In this document: in pieces, positions 47,301-56,891 of the stretch
How the letters are laid out: each line of letters starts with the position of its first letter
Position numbering within the stretch: position 1 is the first letter of the stretch
Assembly: GCA_938084685.1 (NCBI GenBank)
Contig: CALKGE010000003.1
Coordinates: forward strand, 285,259-349,258
Source: an uncultured Pirellulaceae bacterium
GTDB taxonomy: Bacteria > Planctomycetota > Planctomycetia > Pirellulales > Pirellulaceae
Direction of reading: 5' to 3'
Length of the DNA stretch: 64,000 bases
The notes under the pieces: model-generated
Database searches by the model: none
What the model saw: only the letters and a program-made list of their open reading frames with translations
What the model was told of the DNA's origin: nothing
Program-made: the position numbers and the translations under genes

Positions 47301-48692
47301 TCAGGAGCGGGCGAGCAGGTGTTGATTAGCCATTGAAATACCACTCACAATCGATCCAATGATGCCTACAAATCCCTGATCTGTTCCGCAAAGAAAGAGG
47401 TTTTTGATCGAAGTGGTACCGTCCAGCCATTTCCGAGTGGCACCGTATACGGCTCCGTTTTCATGCCAGGTAAAGCGGTGAATGGTATGTGGCGTGAACA
47501 TATCGTTATCGATGACATGCTGACGGTAATCCGGCACAAATCTGGTGGCGGAAGCCTGCACCCGGTCAAACCACTTTTGTTTTTCACTCTGGTACTGCTG
47601 TTCGTCGACATTCCGCCAACGCTCATAATCCGCTAACGCGGTGACGCGCATGATACCGTCTGGAAGGTCACCGTCTTTCTCGTCGTAACAGTAATTATTC
47701 GGAGTACAGACTACGCCGGTTCTCACATCACAAAAATCTTCCGTGGGTCGCTCCCAGTGGAATTTTTCCGAGTCATTAAAGAAGACGATCGTTTTGTCGT
47801 GGCCAAATTCCCGAGGGAACTTATCCAGTGTAGAGATGGCTTCCACAAACGAGAGCTGTCCGGTTGTATGAGCATGCACATCGTCATTGGATTCACAAAG
47901 TTTGAACGTTTCAATGGCCCCTGCAGAACTGAGAATGTTCTCGCCACCAAGTTCTTCGCCGGAATCCAGCACCACACCGATCGCCCGACCGTTCTGCACT
48001 TTGATCTTGCTCACACCCGTACGTAATTTCAGTTCTCCTCCCAGGTCACGGAATTTTCGAACCAGTTTCTTCAATATCAGACGGACACCATCAAACGGAC
48101 GCGCGAATCCTTCCAGGAACAGACTCCGGAACATAATACAGAACTGCCCCCAGTCCATATCTCGTTCACGCGGATTTCCATACCACATGATGGGACAGAG
48201 GATCATTTCAATCAGCAGTGGATCGGGAATAAGTTGTTCGAGGCGTTCCCGGGTCGAGACCTCAAAGTGCTTCTGTTCCAGATCGTCATAGTCGACAAGT
48301 GAGTCGATCAGCCTGTCGAAATTATCGATCTGGGCTGGAAATTCCCGAGCCACTTCACTGCGTAGCAGGTCGATGTTGTTGTCAAACAGGAGTTCTGTGC
48401 CCGGAAATGATATGGAGGACATTAACTGGGGCGAGAGGCCAAAGTCGTCCCATTTCATCCTCAGCTGTCGAAGCAACCGAGCGAAGGGCCCTTTTCTGGT
48501 GCCCGGTGGCGTAAAGTTAGTGACCGCATGCAGCCCTACATCGTAGTTGCGACCGCGGAGTCGATAGAAGGAATTGAGTCCACCAATGGTGTAATGGCGT
48601 TCCAGCACACATACTTTTTGATCGTAGTATGCAGCTCGAATGCCCGCCGCTAATCCGGACATGCCTGCGCCAATGATGATGGAATTGTACAC
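47301..48692 (-). CDS. FAD-dependent oxidoreductase, CrtI-like, copy 2
   Basis: A 463-residue CrtI-like flavoprotein. FAD loop: YNSIIIGAGMSGLAAGIRAA; next GGLNSFYRLRGRNYDVGLHAV; the C-terminal FAD contact reads FLCGTDQGFVGIIGSIVSG. It shares the overall design of copy 1 but little obvious sequence identity outside the motifs, so the pair may be two subunits or two steps. It is 2 bases from the ACP gene, strongly suggesting that the ACP-bound chain is its substrate. Confidence 0.85.
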   Translation of the reverse strand: MYNSIIIGAGMSGLAAGIRAAYYDQKVCVLERHYTIGGLNSFYRLRGRNYDVGLHAVTNFTPPGTRKGPFARLLRQLRMKWDDFGLSPQLMSSISFPGTELLFDNNIDLLRSEVAREFPAQIDNFDRLIDSLVDYDDLEQKHFEVSTRERLEQLIPDPLLIEMILCPIMWYGNPRERDMDWGQFCIMFRSLFLEGFARPFDGVRLILKKLVRKFRDLGGELKLRTGVSKIKVQNGRAIGVVLDSGEELGGENILSSAGAIETFKLCESNDDVHAHTTGQLSFVEAISTLDKFPREFGHDKTIVFFNDSEKFHWERPTEDFCDVRTGVVCTPNNYCYDEKDGDLPDGIMRVTALADYERWRNVDEQQYQSEKQKWFDRVQASATRFVPDYRQHVIDNDMFTPHTIHRFTWHENGAVYGATRKWLDGTTSIKNLFLCGTDQGFVGIIGSIVSGISMANQHLLARS

Positions 48693-48694
48693 TG

Positions 48695-48955
48695 CTATTC
48701 TGCCGGAGTTTCCGCCATTTTAGGTTCAAGGTAGCTGACCGTGGATGCCATGCTGACCAGATTCTCGTAATCTTCCTCCGGAACCTGCACTCGGTAACGC
48801 TTGCGAAGTTCCATGACAATATCAAGGAAGTCCATGCTGTCGAGTTCCATTTGGTCACGAAATTCTTTGGCATCGTCCAGATTGGAAAGATCTTCGTCTG
48901 GGGCAATGGTTTCCAAAATATCGATAACGGCAGCACGTATTTCTGCAGGTGTCAT
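48695..48955 (-). CDS. Acyl carrier protein
   Basis: An 86-residue carrier protein. The phosphopantetheine site is S40 in MELDSMDFLDIVMEL, with the expected acidic helix II. It is acidic throughout. Being 2 bases from the CrtI-like gene and close to a KAS gene, it is probably a pathway-specific ACP rather than the housekeeping AcpP, which normally sits beside fabD/fabG/fabF. Confidence 0.92.
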   Translation of the reverse strand: MTPAEIRAAVIDILETIAPDEDLSNLDDAKEFRDQMELDSMDFLDIVMELRKRYRVQVPEEDYENLVSMASTVSYLEPKMAETPAE

Positions 48956-49207
48956 TCCTGTCTAGCTCCAAGCTCTCACTAAAACATCGGTAACAGAACA
49001 TAAGGATGTCCTGTGGGGAAACCATAAATTTACAGTGTTTTGGAAATAAAACAAAGAGGTACAATTCGTGGAATCTCCCCGCGACTCGTCTTTATCGACG
49101 GCCAACGAGGTTGCAAAAACAGAAAAAGCAGGTTCAGAACGGTCTGATTTGCAGGACAGAGCTTCAGAATCTCTATGCAGCGGAGTCTAATCCTTTTCGC
49201 TGCTGGT
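48956..49207. other. Intergenic gap within the lipid locus
   Basis: A 252-base gap between the KAS and ACP genes, the longest inside the minus-strand run. It probably contains a promoter for the ACP-to-kinase half; I find no clear -35/-10, hairpin or small gene. Confidence 0.4.
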
Positions 49208-50473
49208 TTATGTGGAGAATTTGCCAATCACGACAGTTGAGTTGATCCCCAGCATGCCAAAGGAATTGTTTACGATATAGCGCACATCGTCGAGTGGTTT
49301 TGCTTCATTAAGAATCAGACCTTCAATAGCACATTCATCGTCCAGCTGATCAACATTGATTGTCGGGTGGCAGACATTGTCGACAAAAGAAGGGAGGTTG
49401 CCGGCCAATTCCAATGCTCCGGCGGCGCCCATGCAGTGTCCAATGAAGCTTTTGGTGTTGTTGATACTCACCTTGCAGCTTTCGTCGAATACCTTCCTGA
49501 GCGCGCTGACTTCCTGAATATCGCCACTGATTGTGCCAGTGGCGTGTGTACTGAGGATATCAACATCCTGTGGCGTAATTCCGGCCCTTTGAAGTGCGAG
49601 TTGAATGCACTGGGATTGTCGCTCAGGATTTGGGAGTACAAAGTCGGTGGCATCGGTGTTGATACTGTGGCCAAGGATTTCCCCGTAGATATGAGCTCCT
49701 CGTGCCAGCGCGTCCTCCAGTCGTTCCAGTGTGTAAACACATCCACCTTCGGATACGACGATTCCATTTCTATCAACATCAAACGGACGGGAGGCTTTGG
49801 TCGGGTCAGAGTGTTCGGCAAGAGCTCCCTGACTTTTGAAACTTGCGAAAATTCCAAACGTATGAATGGATTCTGACACGCCACCGGCCAGAGCAAAGTC
49901 GCACTGGCCCAATTGCAACATTTGAGCACCCTGAATCAATCCGTTGTTACCAGCGGCACAGGCGGCGCCAAGCGTATAGTGAGGTCCTGTGATTCCCATG
50001 TTTAGCGCTGCTTCTCCAGCAGGATTGTTGGCAACGGTTCGAGGATTATGGAAATGGTTCCAGACACTTATGTCGTAATCGAACTGGCTGAGTTCATACA
50101 CTTCGTTTTCGGTTTCCACGTTTCCGTGTTCGGTGACACCCAGGTAAATTCCGACACGCGACTTATCCAGATTCTCCCAGTCAATGCCGCTATTTGCCAC
50201 AGCTTCATTACAGCTGTAAATCGCAATGCTGCCGGCGCGTGTCCCCCTTCTCACTTCCCGCCGATTCTGGTACCTCAACGCATCGTAATCACAGATTCCC
50301 GCCAGCGTTTTGCCGACGTACCGGATTTCATAATCTTGCACACCACTTTTGCCTTCCAGCAGGCTTGCACGATGACTAGCCAGGTCGTTCCCGTTGGGAG
50401 ACGTTAGTCCAATTCCCGTCAATACAATTCGGGGTAAGGCAGGAGGGGTGTATTGGTGATGCGTAAGGGCCAT
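49208..50473 (-). CDS. Beta-ketoacyl-ACP synthase, FabF-like
   Basis: A 421-residue condensing enzyme from ATG 50473, where the conserved LPRIVLTGIGLTSPNG follows; the longer frame lacks similarity. The triad is complete: C172 in GAACAAGNNG, H310 in STHATGT and H346 in FIGHCMGAAG, with K341 in NNTKS. The active-site surroundings (ACAAG in place of ACASG) differ a little from FabF. It would extend an ACP-bound chain by decarboxylative condensation. It lies 116 bases from the OleD-like gene and is the first of the FAS-like block. Confidence 0.88.
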   Translation of the reverse strand: MALTHHQYTPPALPRIVLTGIGLTSPNGNDLASHRASLLEGKSGVQDYEIRYVGKTLAGICDYDALRYQNRREVRRGTRAGSIAIYSCNEAVANSGIDWENLDKSRVGIYLGVTEHGNVETENEVYELSQFDYDISVWNHFHNPRTVANNPAGEAALNMGITGPHYTLGAACAAGNNGLIQGAQMLQLGQCDFALAGGVSESIHTFGIFASFKSQGALAEHSDPTKASRPFDVDRNGIVVSEGGCVYTLERLEDALARGAHIYGEILGHSINTDATDFVLPNPERQSQCIQLALQRAGITPQDVDILSTHATGTISGDIQEVSALRKVFDESCKVSINNTKSFIGHCMGAAGALELAGNLPSFVDNVCHPTINVDQLDDECAIEGLILNEAKPLDDVRYIVNNSFGMLGINSTVVIGKFST

Positions 50474-50588
50474 AGTCGCGAAGCTGGATCTTTCGGTGAG
50501 ATATACTCTGAAGGGTAGACAATTAAAGCTATAGGTACCGGGGTGGTTTTGCAAGCAGGCGTTGCCACGACCAATCGTTTCACGCCGC

Positions 50589-51578
50589 TTATGAACGCCA
50601 AGATGCTTTGAGCCGAGCCATCGCATCCTGAGTGGAGAGAATTGGCCGGTATTGCAGCAAGGATTGGGCCCGCGTGTTGTCAAAATAGTGGTCCGCGGAC
50701 ATTTGCAGTGCCAGAAATCTTGTCATGCGTGGCTCTGACCGAATTCGCAAAAGGTGGTGCAGGATTTCCAGTACCAGGCCAACCCGATATGCCGTCTTGA
50801 AACTCACTCGTTTCGTCACTGGGGGCACTCCCGCGCATTCCAATATTTCATTGATCCAGTCCCAGCAGTTAACCGGTTGCTGCTGGGAAACCCAGTAGGC
50901 TTTGCCGTGGGATTCAGGCGAAGTCTGCAGGGCTTGCAGTGCGCAGAGATGAGCATGCGCTGCGTTTTGAACATGCACCATATCAATCAGATTGTTGCCG
51001 TCACCAATAATTCGAAGTTTTCCAGTTCGTCCGCGGTCGACGATCCGCGGAATCAAATGGGGGTCGTCTTCACCCCAGATCAAGTGAGGACGTAATGCAC
51101 AGGTTGCCAGTTGACCAGGGTGATTTGCAGCCAGAACCAGCTGTTCAGCCAGAGCTTTACTATGAGGATAATGACATAGCCAGCGATCCGGATAGGGAAC
51201 ATCTTCGGTAATCCCCGACTGATCGACTCCCCCAAAAGTTACACTGGGACTGCTTGTGTGCACCAAATATGGGATTTGAAATTGCCCAACGGCGTCTAAT
51301 ACGTGTTGCGTGCCTAGTGTATTAATGCCGTAGTACATTTTCCAGCTTCCCCAGAAACCGGGAACGGCGGCCGTGTGGATGACCGCATCGACTTCCCGGC
51401 AAGCCTCCAGCACGTCGCTGGCATTGCGGAGGTCCCCGTGACACCATTCGATCCCCAAGGCTTCCAGTTTTGGGTAATGTCCTCGACTAAATCCACGAAC
51501 CTGATGGCCTGTCTCGAGTAATTGGCGGGCGATTTGGCTGCCCAGAAAACCTCCGGCACCGGTAACAAGTACTTTCAC
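50589..51578 (-). CDS. NAD-dependent epimerase/3-beta-HSD-like dehydrogenase (OleD-like)
   Basis: A 329-residue extended SDR. It starts VLVTGAGGFLGSQIARQLL; the catalytic Tyr and Lys are in CHYPHSKALAEQLV, and the Thr/Ser region reads VHTSSPSVTFGG. The pattern HTSSPSVxFGG is typical of the 3-beta-hydroxysteroid dehydrogenase group including OleD, which reduces a 2-alkyl-3-ketoacid. It is 12 bases from the GYF-domain gene and close to an OleC-like ligase. OleA and OleB are not in the window, so olefin production is not shown. Confidence 0.83.
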   Translation of the reverse strand: MKVLVTGAGGFLGSQIARQLLETGHQVRGFSRGHYPKLEALGIEWCHGDLRNASDVLEACREVDAVIHTAAVPGFWGSWKMYYGINTLGTQHVLDAVGQFQIPYLVHTSSPSVTFGGVDQSGITEDVPYPDRWLCHYPHSKALAEQLVLAANHPGQLATCALRPHLIWGEDDPHLIPRIVDRGRTGKLRIIGDGNNLIDMVHVQNAAHAHLCALQALQTSPESHGKAYWVSQQQPVNCWDWINEILECAGVPPVTKRVSFKTAYRVGLVLEILHHLLRIRSEPRMTRFLALQMSADHYFDNTRAQSLLQYRPILSTQDAMARLKASWRS

Positions 51579-51589
51579 AACAGGTTGCC

Positions 51590-53005
51590 TTACTTGAATT
51601 TAGGAGCGTCAGCGTCATCGGGCTCAGCAGGTTTGCCAGGATCAGACTCCTGAGGTTGATCGGCGGGCTCCTGTTTTACACTGGCCTTGATACTGTCCTG
51701 GAGGGACTTGATGTCATCTGGCTGATCACCGTTTTCCCCTTCCGGTTTATTGGGAATTCCGAAGTCAGGTGGTGGTGGGAGCTGGCCGTTTCCGGACTTT
51801 TCTTTTTCCACGGACTCCGTGTCTGGTGAGGCGGCCGGCTTAACTGTGGCGGCCTGGTTAATATCGGTACCGTCTGGGGCCGGCGTGGACTCAGAATCAC
51901 TTGTCGGTTGCTGGTCAGTATTGGAACGGGCGATATTAGCTGATGAACCTGGGCTGCCTGCCACCATGACATTGGGGATCGAGTATCCGGTGTATCCCGA
52001 TTTTCGGAACCAGGCCAGCGGAAGCGCCAGTCTGAAATCATTGATCTGGTCAGAGGCGAGTACAAACGAAAGCGTTTCACTGATCTTTCCACCCGCAGGA
52101 ATCGTTGCCGATTGAAGTTGCTCTTGCGGAGAGACAATTTCGTCCGAACCATTCCGTGCCAGAGGCGTGTAGGGGTCGAGCGCATCGGAATCCGACGACA
52201 CGACGGATTGCCGATTCAGAGTGTACGCATTGGTTGCATCCAGATTCTCCATTTCCAGCAAAACGTTCATGGTGTATTCGGGCGGTTGAACAACGCCATC
52301 CACCGTTTTTTCGGATTGAGTGAACCAGACTTCAGCAATTTTCAGCTGTATTTTTCCATCAGCCAATCGAGTACGGGAATTGGAAGCATCGCTGAAAGAA
52401 CGAATACCAAGAAAGACTTCCTGTTCTTTCGAAATGTTATCTTCCGGAGAGGGAGGTGCTGGAGCAGAGGACGAGCTGTCTGCTGTTACGATCGTGCCGC
52501 TGGCGATGGACTGCTCTGCATTTTTCCCAAACGTGACATAGAGAAAAACGCCTGCACCGGACACAACGAGCACTCCGACAATCGTAAACAGCAGTGGCAT
52601 GGCACTGCTTCTTCGTCGTTTGTGTTCCAAAAAGTCCTGCCGTTTTTCACCCGGTTCCGAATGGGTTACGACGGCCGGCGCCACGATGGGAGGAGCCTCG
52701 GGGACTCGATCCGCTACTGGAACCTGAGACGCCGGAGATACCCTGTGGGCATATTCGGTTGCCATCGGAACTTCGGGTTGCTGTTGCTGGTCTTGAGACA
52801 GAACAGGAGGAGCCTGATCGATTGTCTCCTTTTGCGGCGTAAATAATCCCTTGACCCGGGATGCTTCCGCCCAGCTGCTGGCACCTTCTTTTTGAACCAG
52901 CGTATGAGGAGTGATCTGTCCAACTTCTGCAAGCAGCTTTAACGCCTTCGATTCGACTGGCCCCAGTCTTTCATCTCCGACTCTGTAATACCATTTTGAA
53001 GCCAT
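51590..53005 (-). CDS. GYF-domain membrane protein
   Basis: A 471-residue protein with an N-terminal GYF_2 domain (WYYRVGDERLGPVESKALKLL... WAEASRVKGLFTPQ, 1-57), a Pro-rich stretch, one transmembrane helix (about 138-156, PLLFTIVGVLVVSGAGVFLYV) and an extracytoplasmic beta-rich domain that carries a long Ser/Pro/Asp/Glu-rich tail. GYF_2 is common in planctomycetes and probably binds proline-rich segments. It lies between the OleC-like and OleD-like genes. No enzymatic feature is visible. Confidence 0.85.
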   Translation of the reverse strand: MASKWYYRVGDERLGPVESKALKLLAEVGQITPHTLVQKEGASSWAEASRVKGLFTPQKETIDQAPPVLSQDQQQQPEVPMATEYAHRVSPASQVPVADRVPEAPPIVAPAVVTHSEPGEKRQDFLEHKRRRSSAMPLLFTIVGVLVVSGAGVFLYVTFGKNAEQSIASGTIVTADSSSSAPAPPSPEDNISKEQEVFLGIRSFSDASNSRTRLADGKIQLKIAEVWFTQSEKTVDGVVQPPEYTMNVLLEMENLDATNAYTLNRQSVVSSDSDALDPYTPLARNGSDEIVSPQEQLQSATIPAGGKISETLSFVLASDQINDFRLALPLAWFRKSGYTGYSIPNVMVAGSPGSSANIARSNTDQQPTSDSESTPAPDGTDINQAATVKPAASPDTESVEKEKSGNGQLPPPPDFGIPNKPEGENGDQPDDIKSLQDSIKASVKQEPADQPQESDPGKPAEPDDADAPKFK

Positions 53006-53120
53006 GACGTTCTCGCAAGCCCTGTAACCATCCGTAATAGACAGGTAGCAATCCGAATTTTGATCCCGGTTACAACCTTTTCATATTATCGGGAAAAACA
53101 ACTTCAAATTCCAACGCCGT

Positions 53121-54800
53121 TTATTGAACGTGGCTTTCCAACCCAAGTTTTTCCTGTGCCCAGACACCGATTTTTTCCCGAAATATCTTGGAGTTGTGAC
53201 GGATATCAACAGGTAATGCGTCTCGAACCAAAAAGTCGGTAATTGACGAGGTCAGTTCGTTTTTCGAAGCCATTATTCTTAACTCGTCAAGCAGTCTGCT
53301 TTCATCCTTGACAGAGACTGGGCGTTTCTCAGGCCAGCACTCGACAACCAGCGCGGCTGCGGGGGTCCCGTGCTTCTCCACTTGAACTACGGCGCTGCGG
53401 TAGACGCGGGGGTGCTGATTCATGATCGCTTCGGTTGGAATGGAGTAAAGTGTTTTTTCGGGAAGCCTGACCCGGTGGGCTTTCCGTCCGCAAAACCAGA
53501 ATCGTTCCTGCGGATCCAGATAACCGACATCACCCATCCGATGCCAGAAGTCATTGCCGTCCTTGATTTTGTGCAGACGAGTTTCCCGTTCGTGGGTTAC
53601 ATAATGAGAGGTGACAACTGGACCCTTGACAATCAGTTCGCCGATTTCACCGCGGACAACTTCTGTGGTGTCCTCCAACCTGCTGATCTCCCCGTCTGTG
53701 ATTTCAATCACTTTCCACTCGATGCCCGGAAACCTGGTTCCTACACAGGTGCCATGACCCTCCGCCGTTTTTGCTGCCGTTTCCTCCAGAACTTCGGTAG
53801 CGCTGATATTGGCAACTGGCAAGGCCTCCGTCGCACCGTAGGGAGTATACATTTCGCCGTCACTGGCCATGGCATCACGCATCCGCTGGAGAACTCGCGG
53901 TGGTACTGGTGCTCCTGCCGAAAGGATTCGTCGAAGCGAAGGCATTTGTATGTCGTTCTCCGAGCAATATTTTCCTACGGTTTCCCAGAGAGCTGGAGAG
54001 CCGAACGATTGAGTGATGTTCCAGTCTTGAATGGGAGTGATGATATTTTGCGGATTCACCTTTGCTGGTTTGGTGGGATCCATCTCTGGAATGATCGTGG
54101 CGACTCCCAACGCTGCATTGAACAATCCAAACAATGGAAAAGCGGGTAAATCCTTTTCTCCTGGCTGAACCGGATACTGTTGTTTGAGCTCCAGTACCTG
54201 ATGGTAGAAATTACGATGACAGTAATGGACGCCTTTGGGAGGCCCTGTGCTGCCGGTGGTGAAAATGATAGCCGCCGGGTCTTCGGCGTTGGCTTGAAAT
54301 ACTTCGAATTCATCCAGTGGCGTCTTCCGCAGTTGGTTTGCCGTGGGGCCTCCCCAAAACCAGCGACGACCAACAGTCACATTTAGTTTGGCGGCAGGAA
54401 ATTTGAATCGCAGCACAGTCCGCAGAGCTTGTACCAGACTGATGCCGATAAATCCCTCCGTCTTGACTCGCTGCAAACAGTGAATCATGTTTTTGCGTCC
54501 CATCCCGGGATCAATCAAAACGGAAACCACTCCGGCCTTAAAGAGCGCAAATACCCAGGATACAAACTCGCAGCCAGGAGGGACCATCAACGCTAAACGG
54601 GTGCCGGGCTGGACTCCCATTGCCTGCAGGCCGGCTGCCAGGCGGGAGCTGTCGTCGTCAAGTTCCTGGAACGTCAGACAACGGTACCGTTGTTCCAGAG
54701 GGAGATTCTGATTGTGCTGAAGGCTACGAATCGGCTCAGCCACCGCAATGGCGTCGGGCTGTTCTACTGTTTGTTGTTGTAAGAATTCTGCGACGTTCAT
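53121..54800 (-). CDS. AMP-dependent acyl ligase, OleC/fatty acyl-CoA ligase-like
   Basis: A 559-residue ANL-family ligase. ATP signature: IIFTTGSTGPPKGVHYCHRN; A8-like part: YTPYGATEALP and DVGYLDPQERFWFCGRKAHRV. The group annotated as fatty acid CoA ligase family/OleC forms beta-lactones or activates long acyl chains. The ATG at 54800 overlaps the stop of the ATP-grasp gene (ATGA), so it is translated in tandem with that gene. The C-terminal catalytic Lys of a typical ligase is not at a clear position; the protein ends with RHNSKIFREKIGVWA. Confidence 0.85.
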   Translation of the reverse strand: MNVAEFLQQQTVEQPDAIAVAEPIRSLQHNQNLPLEQRYRCLTFQELDDDSSRLAAGLQAMGVQPGTRLALMVPPGCEFVSWVFALFKAGVVSVLIDPGMGRKNMIHCLQRVKTEGFIGISLVQALRTVLRFKFPAAKLNVTVGRRWFWGGPTANQLRKTPLDEFEVFQANAEDPAAIIFTTGSTGPPKGVHYCHRNFYHQVLELKQQYPVQPGEKDLPAFPLFGLFNAALGVATIIPEMDPTKPAKVNPQNIITPIQDWNITQSFGSPALWETVGKYCSENDIQMPSLRRILSAGAPVPPRVLQRMRDAMASDGEMYTPYGATEALPVANISATEVLEETAAKTAEGHGTCVGTRFPGIEWKVIEITDGEISRLEDTTEVVRGEIGELIVKGPVVTSHYVTHERETRLHKIKDGNDFWHRMGDVGYLDPQERFWFCGRKAHRVRLPEKTLYSIPTEAIMNQHPRVYRSAVVQVEKHGTPAAALVVECWPEKRPVSVKDESRLLDELRIMASKNELTSSITDFLVRDALPVDIRHNSKIFREKIGVWAQEKLGLESHVQ

Positions 54801-55732
54801 AAGTTTTGATGATTCGCTTCCTGCAGCTCGGTGGAATGCTGATGCTGTCTGACTCGGTTTTCCAGAAATTGGACGACTTGCATGCCGATGTCTTTTCCGG
54901 TGACTCTGGTCAGCCCTCGCCAGCCCGGCACAGCGTTAACTTCCAGGATGACAGGCCTCTGTTCTGGTGTAAAAACAATATCAACTCCGGCAATTTCTGC
55001 CTGAGCAACTCGGGAGGCCCGTTTCGCAAGTTGGATAATCTCATCCGGAGCGTCATAAGGGGTGCCCTGGCCTCCCAGAGAAATATTGGTCCGCCAGTCT
55101 CCAGAATTATTACGACACATGCTGAACGTTTGGTCGCCCAGGACAAAAACCCGGATATCCGATCCGCCATGGTCGATATACTGCTGCAAATAGATGACAC
55201 CTTCAAGTTGTTCAAGCATCCGGAAGGCCCGGATTGCCAATGCCGGGTCTGAAATTCGAGTGATACCTCGGCCCTCACCACCGAACACTGGCTTGATCAC
55301 CGCGTCATTGCCGAGTTGTTCGAAAGCTGCCATTGCGTCTTCCGAAGTTTGACAGACGAAAGTCTCGGGGACGGGCAGGTTATTCGAGGCAAGCAGGCCG
55401 AGGCTGAGGTACTTATCTACGGCGATTTCTATCGACCTGGCGCAATTTAATACGAGTCCCCCTGCTTGTTCATGGAGATGCAGTGCATTCATCCTGAAAA
55501 TGACCTGCTCCAGCGAACCGGGTGGCATCGTTCTCACCAGGATGGCATCGAAATCCCCAAAGGGCTGATTCGCTGAACGGAGGCAAGCAAAATCCTCATT
55601 CCTGACTTCTGCCTGGATGGTCGAAAAAGGCAGGCTATGGAAATGCAGTGCAGTTGCGTCCAGCCTGGCAGCCGCGCGCTGAAGATCACTGAAATACCAG
55701 GAATGTGGATTTCCGAGGACAGCAATTTTCAT
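54797..55732 (-). CDS. ATP-grasp ligase, RimK/MptN-like
   Basis: A 311-residue ATP-grasp protein from ATG 55732 (MKIAVLGNPHSWYF); an earlier ATG lacks support. Features are DAVIKPVFGGEGRGITRI (ATP loop), VIYLQQYIDHGGSDIRVFVLG, and the metal-binding end PVILEVNAVPGWRGL. The family includes RimK and MptN, which adds L-glutamate to tetrahydrosarcinapterin; MptN-like ATP-grasp genes accompany H4MPT genes in methylotrophs. It follows mch by 53 bases and overlaps the acyl ligase gene by four bases. A glutamate ligase role in a methanopterin-type cofactor is plausible. Confidence 0.8.
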   Translation of the reverse strand: MKIAVLGNPHSWYFSDLQRAAARLDATALHFHSLPFSTIQAEVRNEDFACLRSANQPFGDFDAILVRTMPPGSLEQVIFRMNALHLHEQAGGLVLNCARSIEIAVDKYLSLGLLASNNLPVPETFVCQTSEDAMAAFEQLGNDAVIKPVFGGEGRGITRISDPALAIRAFRMLEQLEGVIYLQQYIDHGGSDIRVFVLGDQTFSMCRNNSGDWRTNISLGGQGTPYDAPDEIIQLAKRASRVAQAEIAGVDIVFTPEQRPVILEVNAVPGWRGLTRVTGKDIGMQVVQFLENRVRQHQHSTELQEANHQNL

Positions 55733-55785
55733 GGCAGAGATCGTTTCTGGAACACCAGCAGTAGGCACGTTATGTTGAGTTTGAT

Positions 55786-56742
55786 TTATGGATGCAGTCC
55801 AAATGATCGTTCGAGTACTGCGGGATTGAATTGGCCAAAACGGAAATAGCGGCCGGTTTCAAGATTGTTAATATTTATCACTGCTGGACTGAACAAGTGC
55901 GGGTCAATTTTGTAGAAGTCCTGGTCGTATTGCTTGAAAATCTCAATAAACGGTTTGCCGTAGTCTTTGGAAGCACCACTGGGGATGTTGCTTCCCATCA
56001 ATTCAATACTTTCGTCGTCTCCTGTTACCCAGATCGTCACTTCACCCCCATACAATATGGCATCATTGGTCCGGCCGATACCGGACATGTCATCCGCAGC
56101 CACCGGCGGTAGAGGTGCAACACCGGTACCTGATTGAACTCTGGCCAGATCGAATCCAAGTTCATGCATTTTGTGTAAAGCGGTTTCCAGCGATCGAGCG
56201 ACAACCTGAACTGTTCCGGCCAGGCTTGCGGTGCGAGCGTAAGCGAGTGTCAGTTTGTCAGGCGTTACCGCGCAAGCATCAGCAATCAAATTGCATACAG
56301 AAGCTGTCGGCATTTGTCCCGATTCGATTACGCCAACAATGTGGCTTGCTTTTTCAGTCAGACCGATTTCTGCAAACAGTTTCTCTTTTCCGGCAGCCGC
56401 ACGCATTGGTCCACTACCCATCCCGAAGTAATCGTCGGTTGCGAGTTGCCAACCTGCGTACTGACTGGCCATGCAGGCCCGGATCGGGTGATCAGTGTCA
56501 ATCTGTACGGCGGTGGCCGTAGGGAAAGCAGAAGGTGCTGAACCATACGATACGTGAGCAAGCCCAGCCAGACAGGTTTCGGCCAGCAGCCGGCCGGCCT
56601 CCAGTCCACCGGTTGTGGTGACGCCCAGGTCAATCAGCTGGGTTCCATCCGAACTGACGGACGAGGAGATTTTGAGATCGGTAGCCAGATCAATCAGCGT
56701 ATCGGTAATGTATTTAGCTCGCTCGTTTAGTGTCACCGGCAA
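55786..56742 (-). CDS. mch: Methenyltetrahydromethanopterin cyclohydrolase
   Basis: A 318-residue Mch, which converts 5,10-methenyl-H4MPT to formyl-H4MPT in the pathway for formaldehyde oxidation. The N-terminus LNERAKYITDTLIDLATDLKIS is typical, as are GTQLIDLGVTTTGGLEAGRLLAE, GVIESGQMPT, TASLAGTVQVVARSLETALHK and GSGPMRAAA. Length equals the usual archaeal and methylotroph enzymes. It is the first gene of the long minus-strand run and is divergent from a DtxR-type regulator. Confidence 0.95.
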   Translation of the reverse strand: MPVTLNERAKYITDTLIDLATDLKISSSVSSDGTQLIDLGVTTTGGLEAGRLLAETCLAGLAHVSYGSAPSAFPTATAVQIDTDHPIRACMASQYAGWQLATDDYFGMGSGPMRAAAGKEKLFAEIGLTEKASHIVGVIESGQMPTASVCNLIADACAVTPDKLTLAYARTASLAGTVQVVARSLETALHKMHELGFDLARVQSGTGVAPLPPVAADDMSGIGRTNDAILYGGEVTIWVTGDDESIELMGSNIPSGASKDYGKPFIEIFKQYDQDFYKIDPHLFSPAVININNLETGRYFRFGQFNPAVLERSFGLHP

Positions 56743-56891
56743 ATATCCTGTAGGTTGAAGGTAAACTTTACACCATCATAACGACTGAACCGGTTTGTCG
56801 TGAGATTCAAATTGAAACGGTTGGCAAATCTGCAGGTCAGCTCAAAAAAGTGTATCTTATAACGGCGTCAGCTGAAGAGCAGTCAGCGAAT

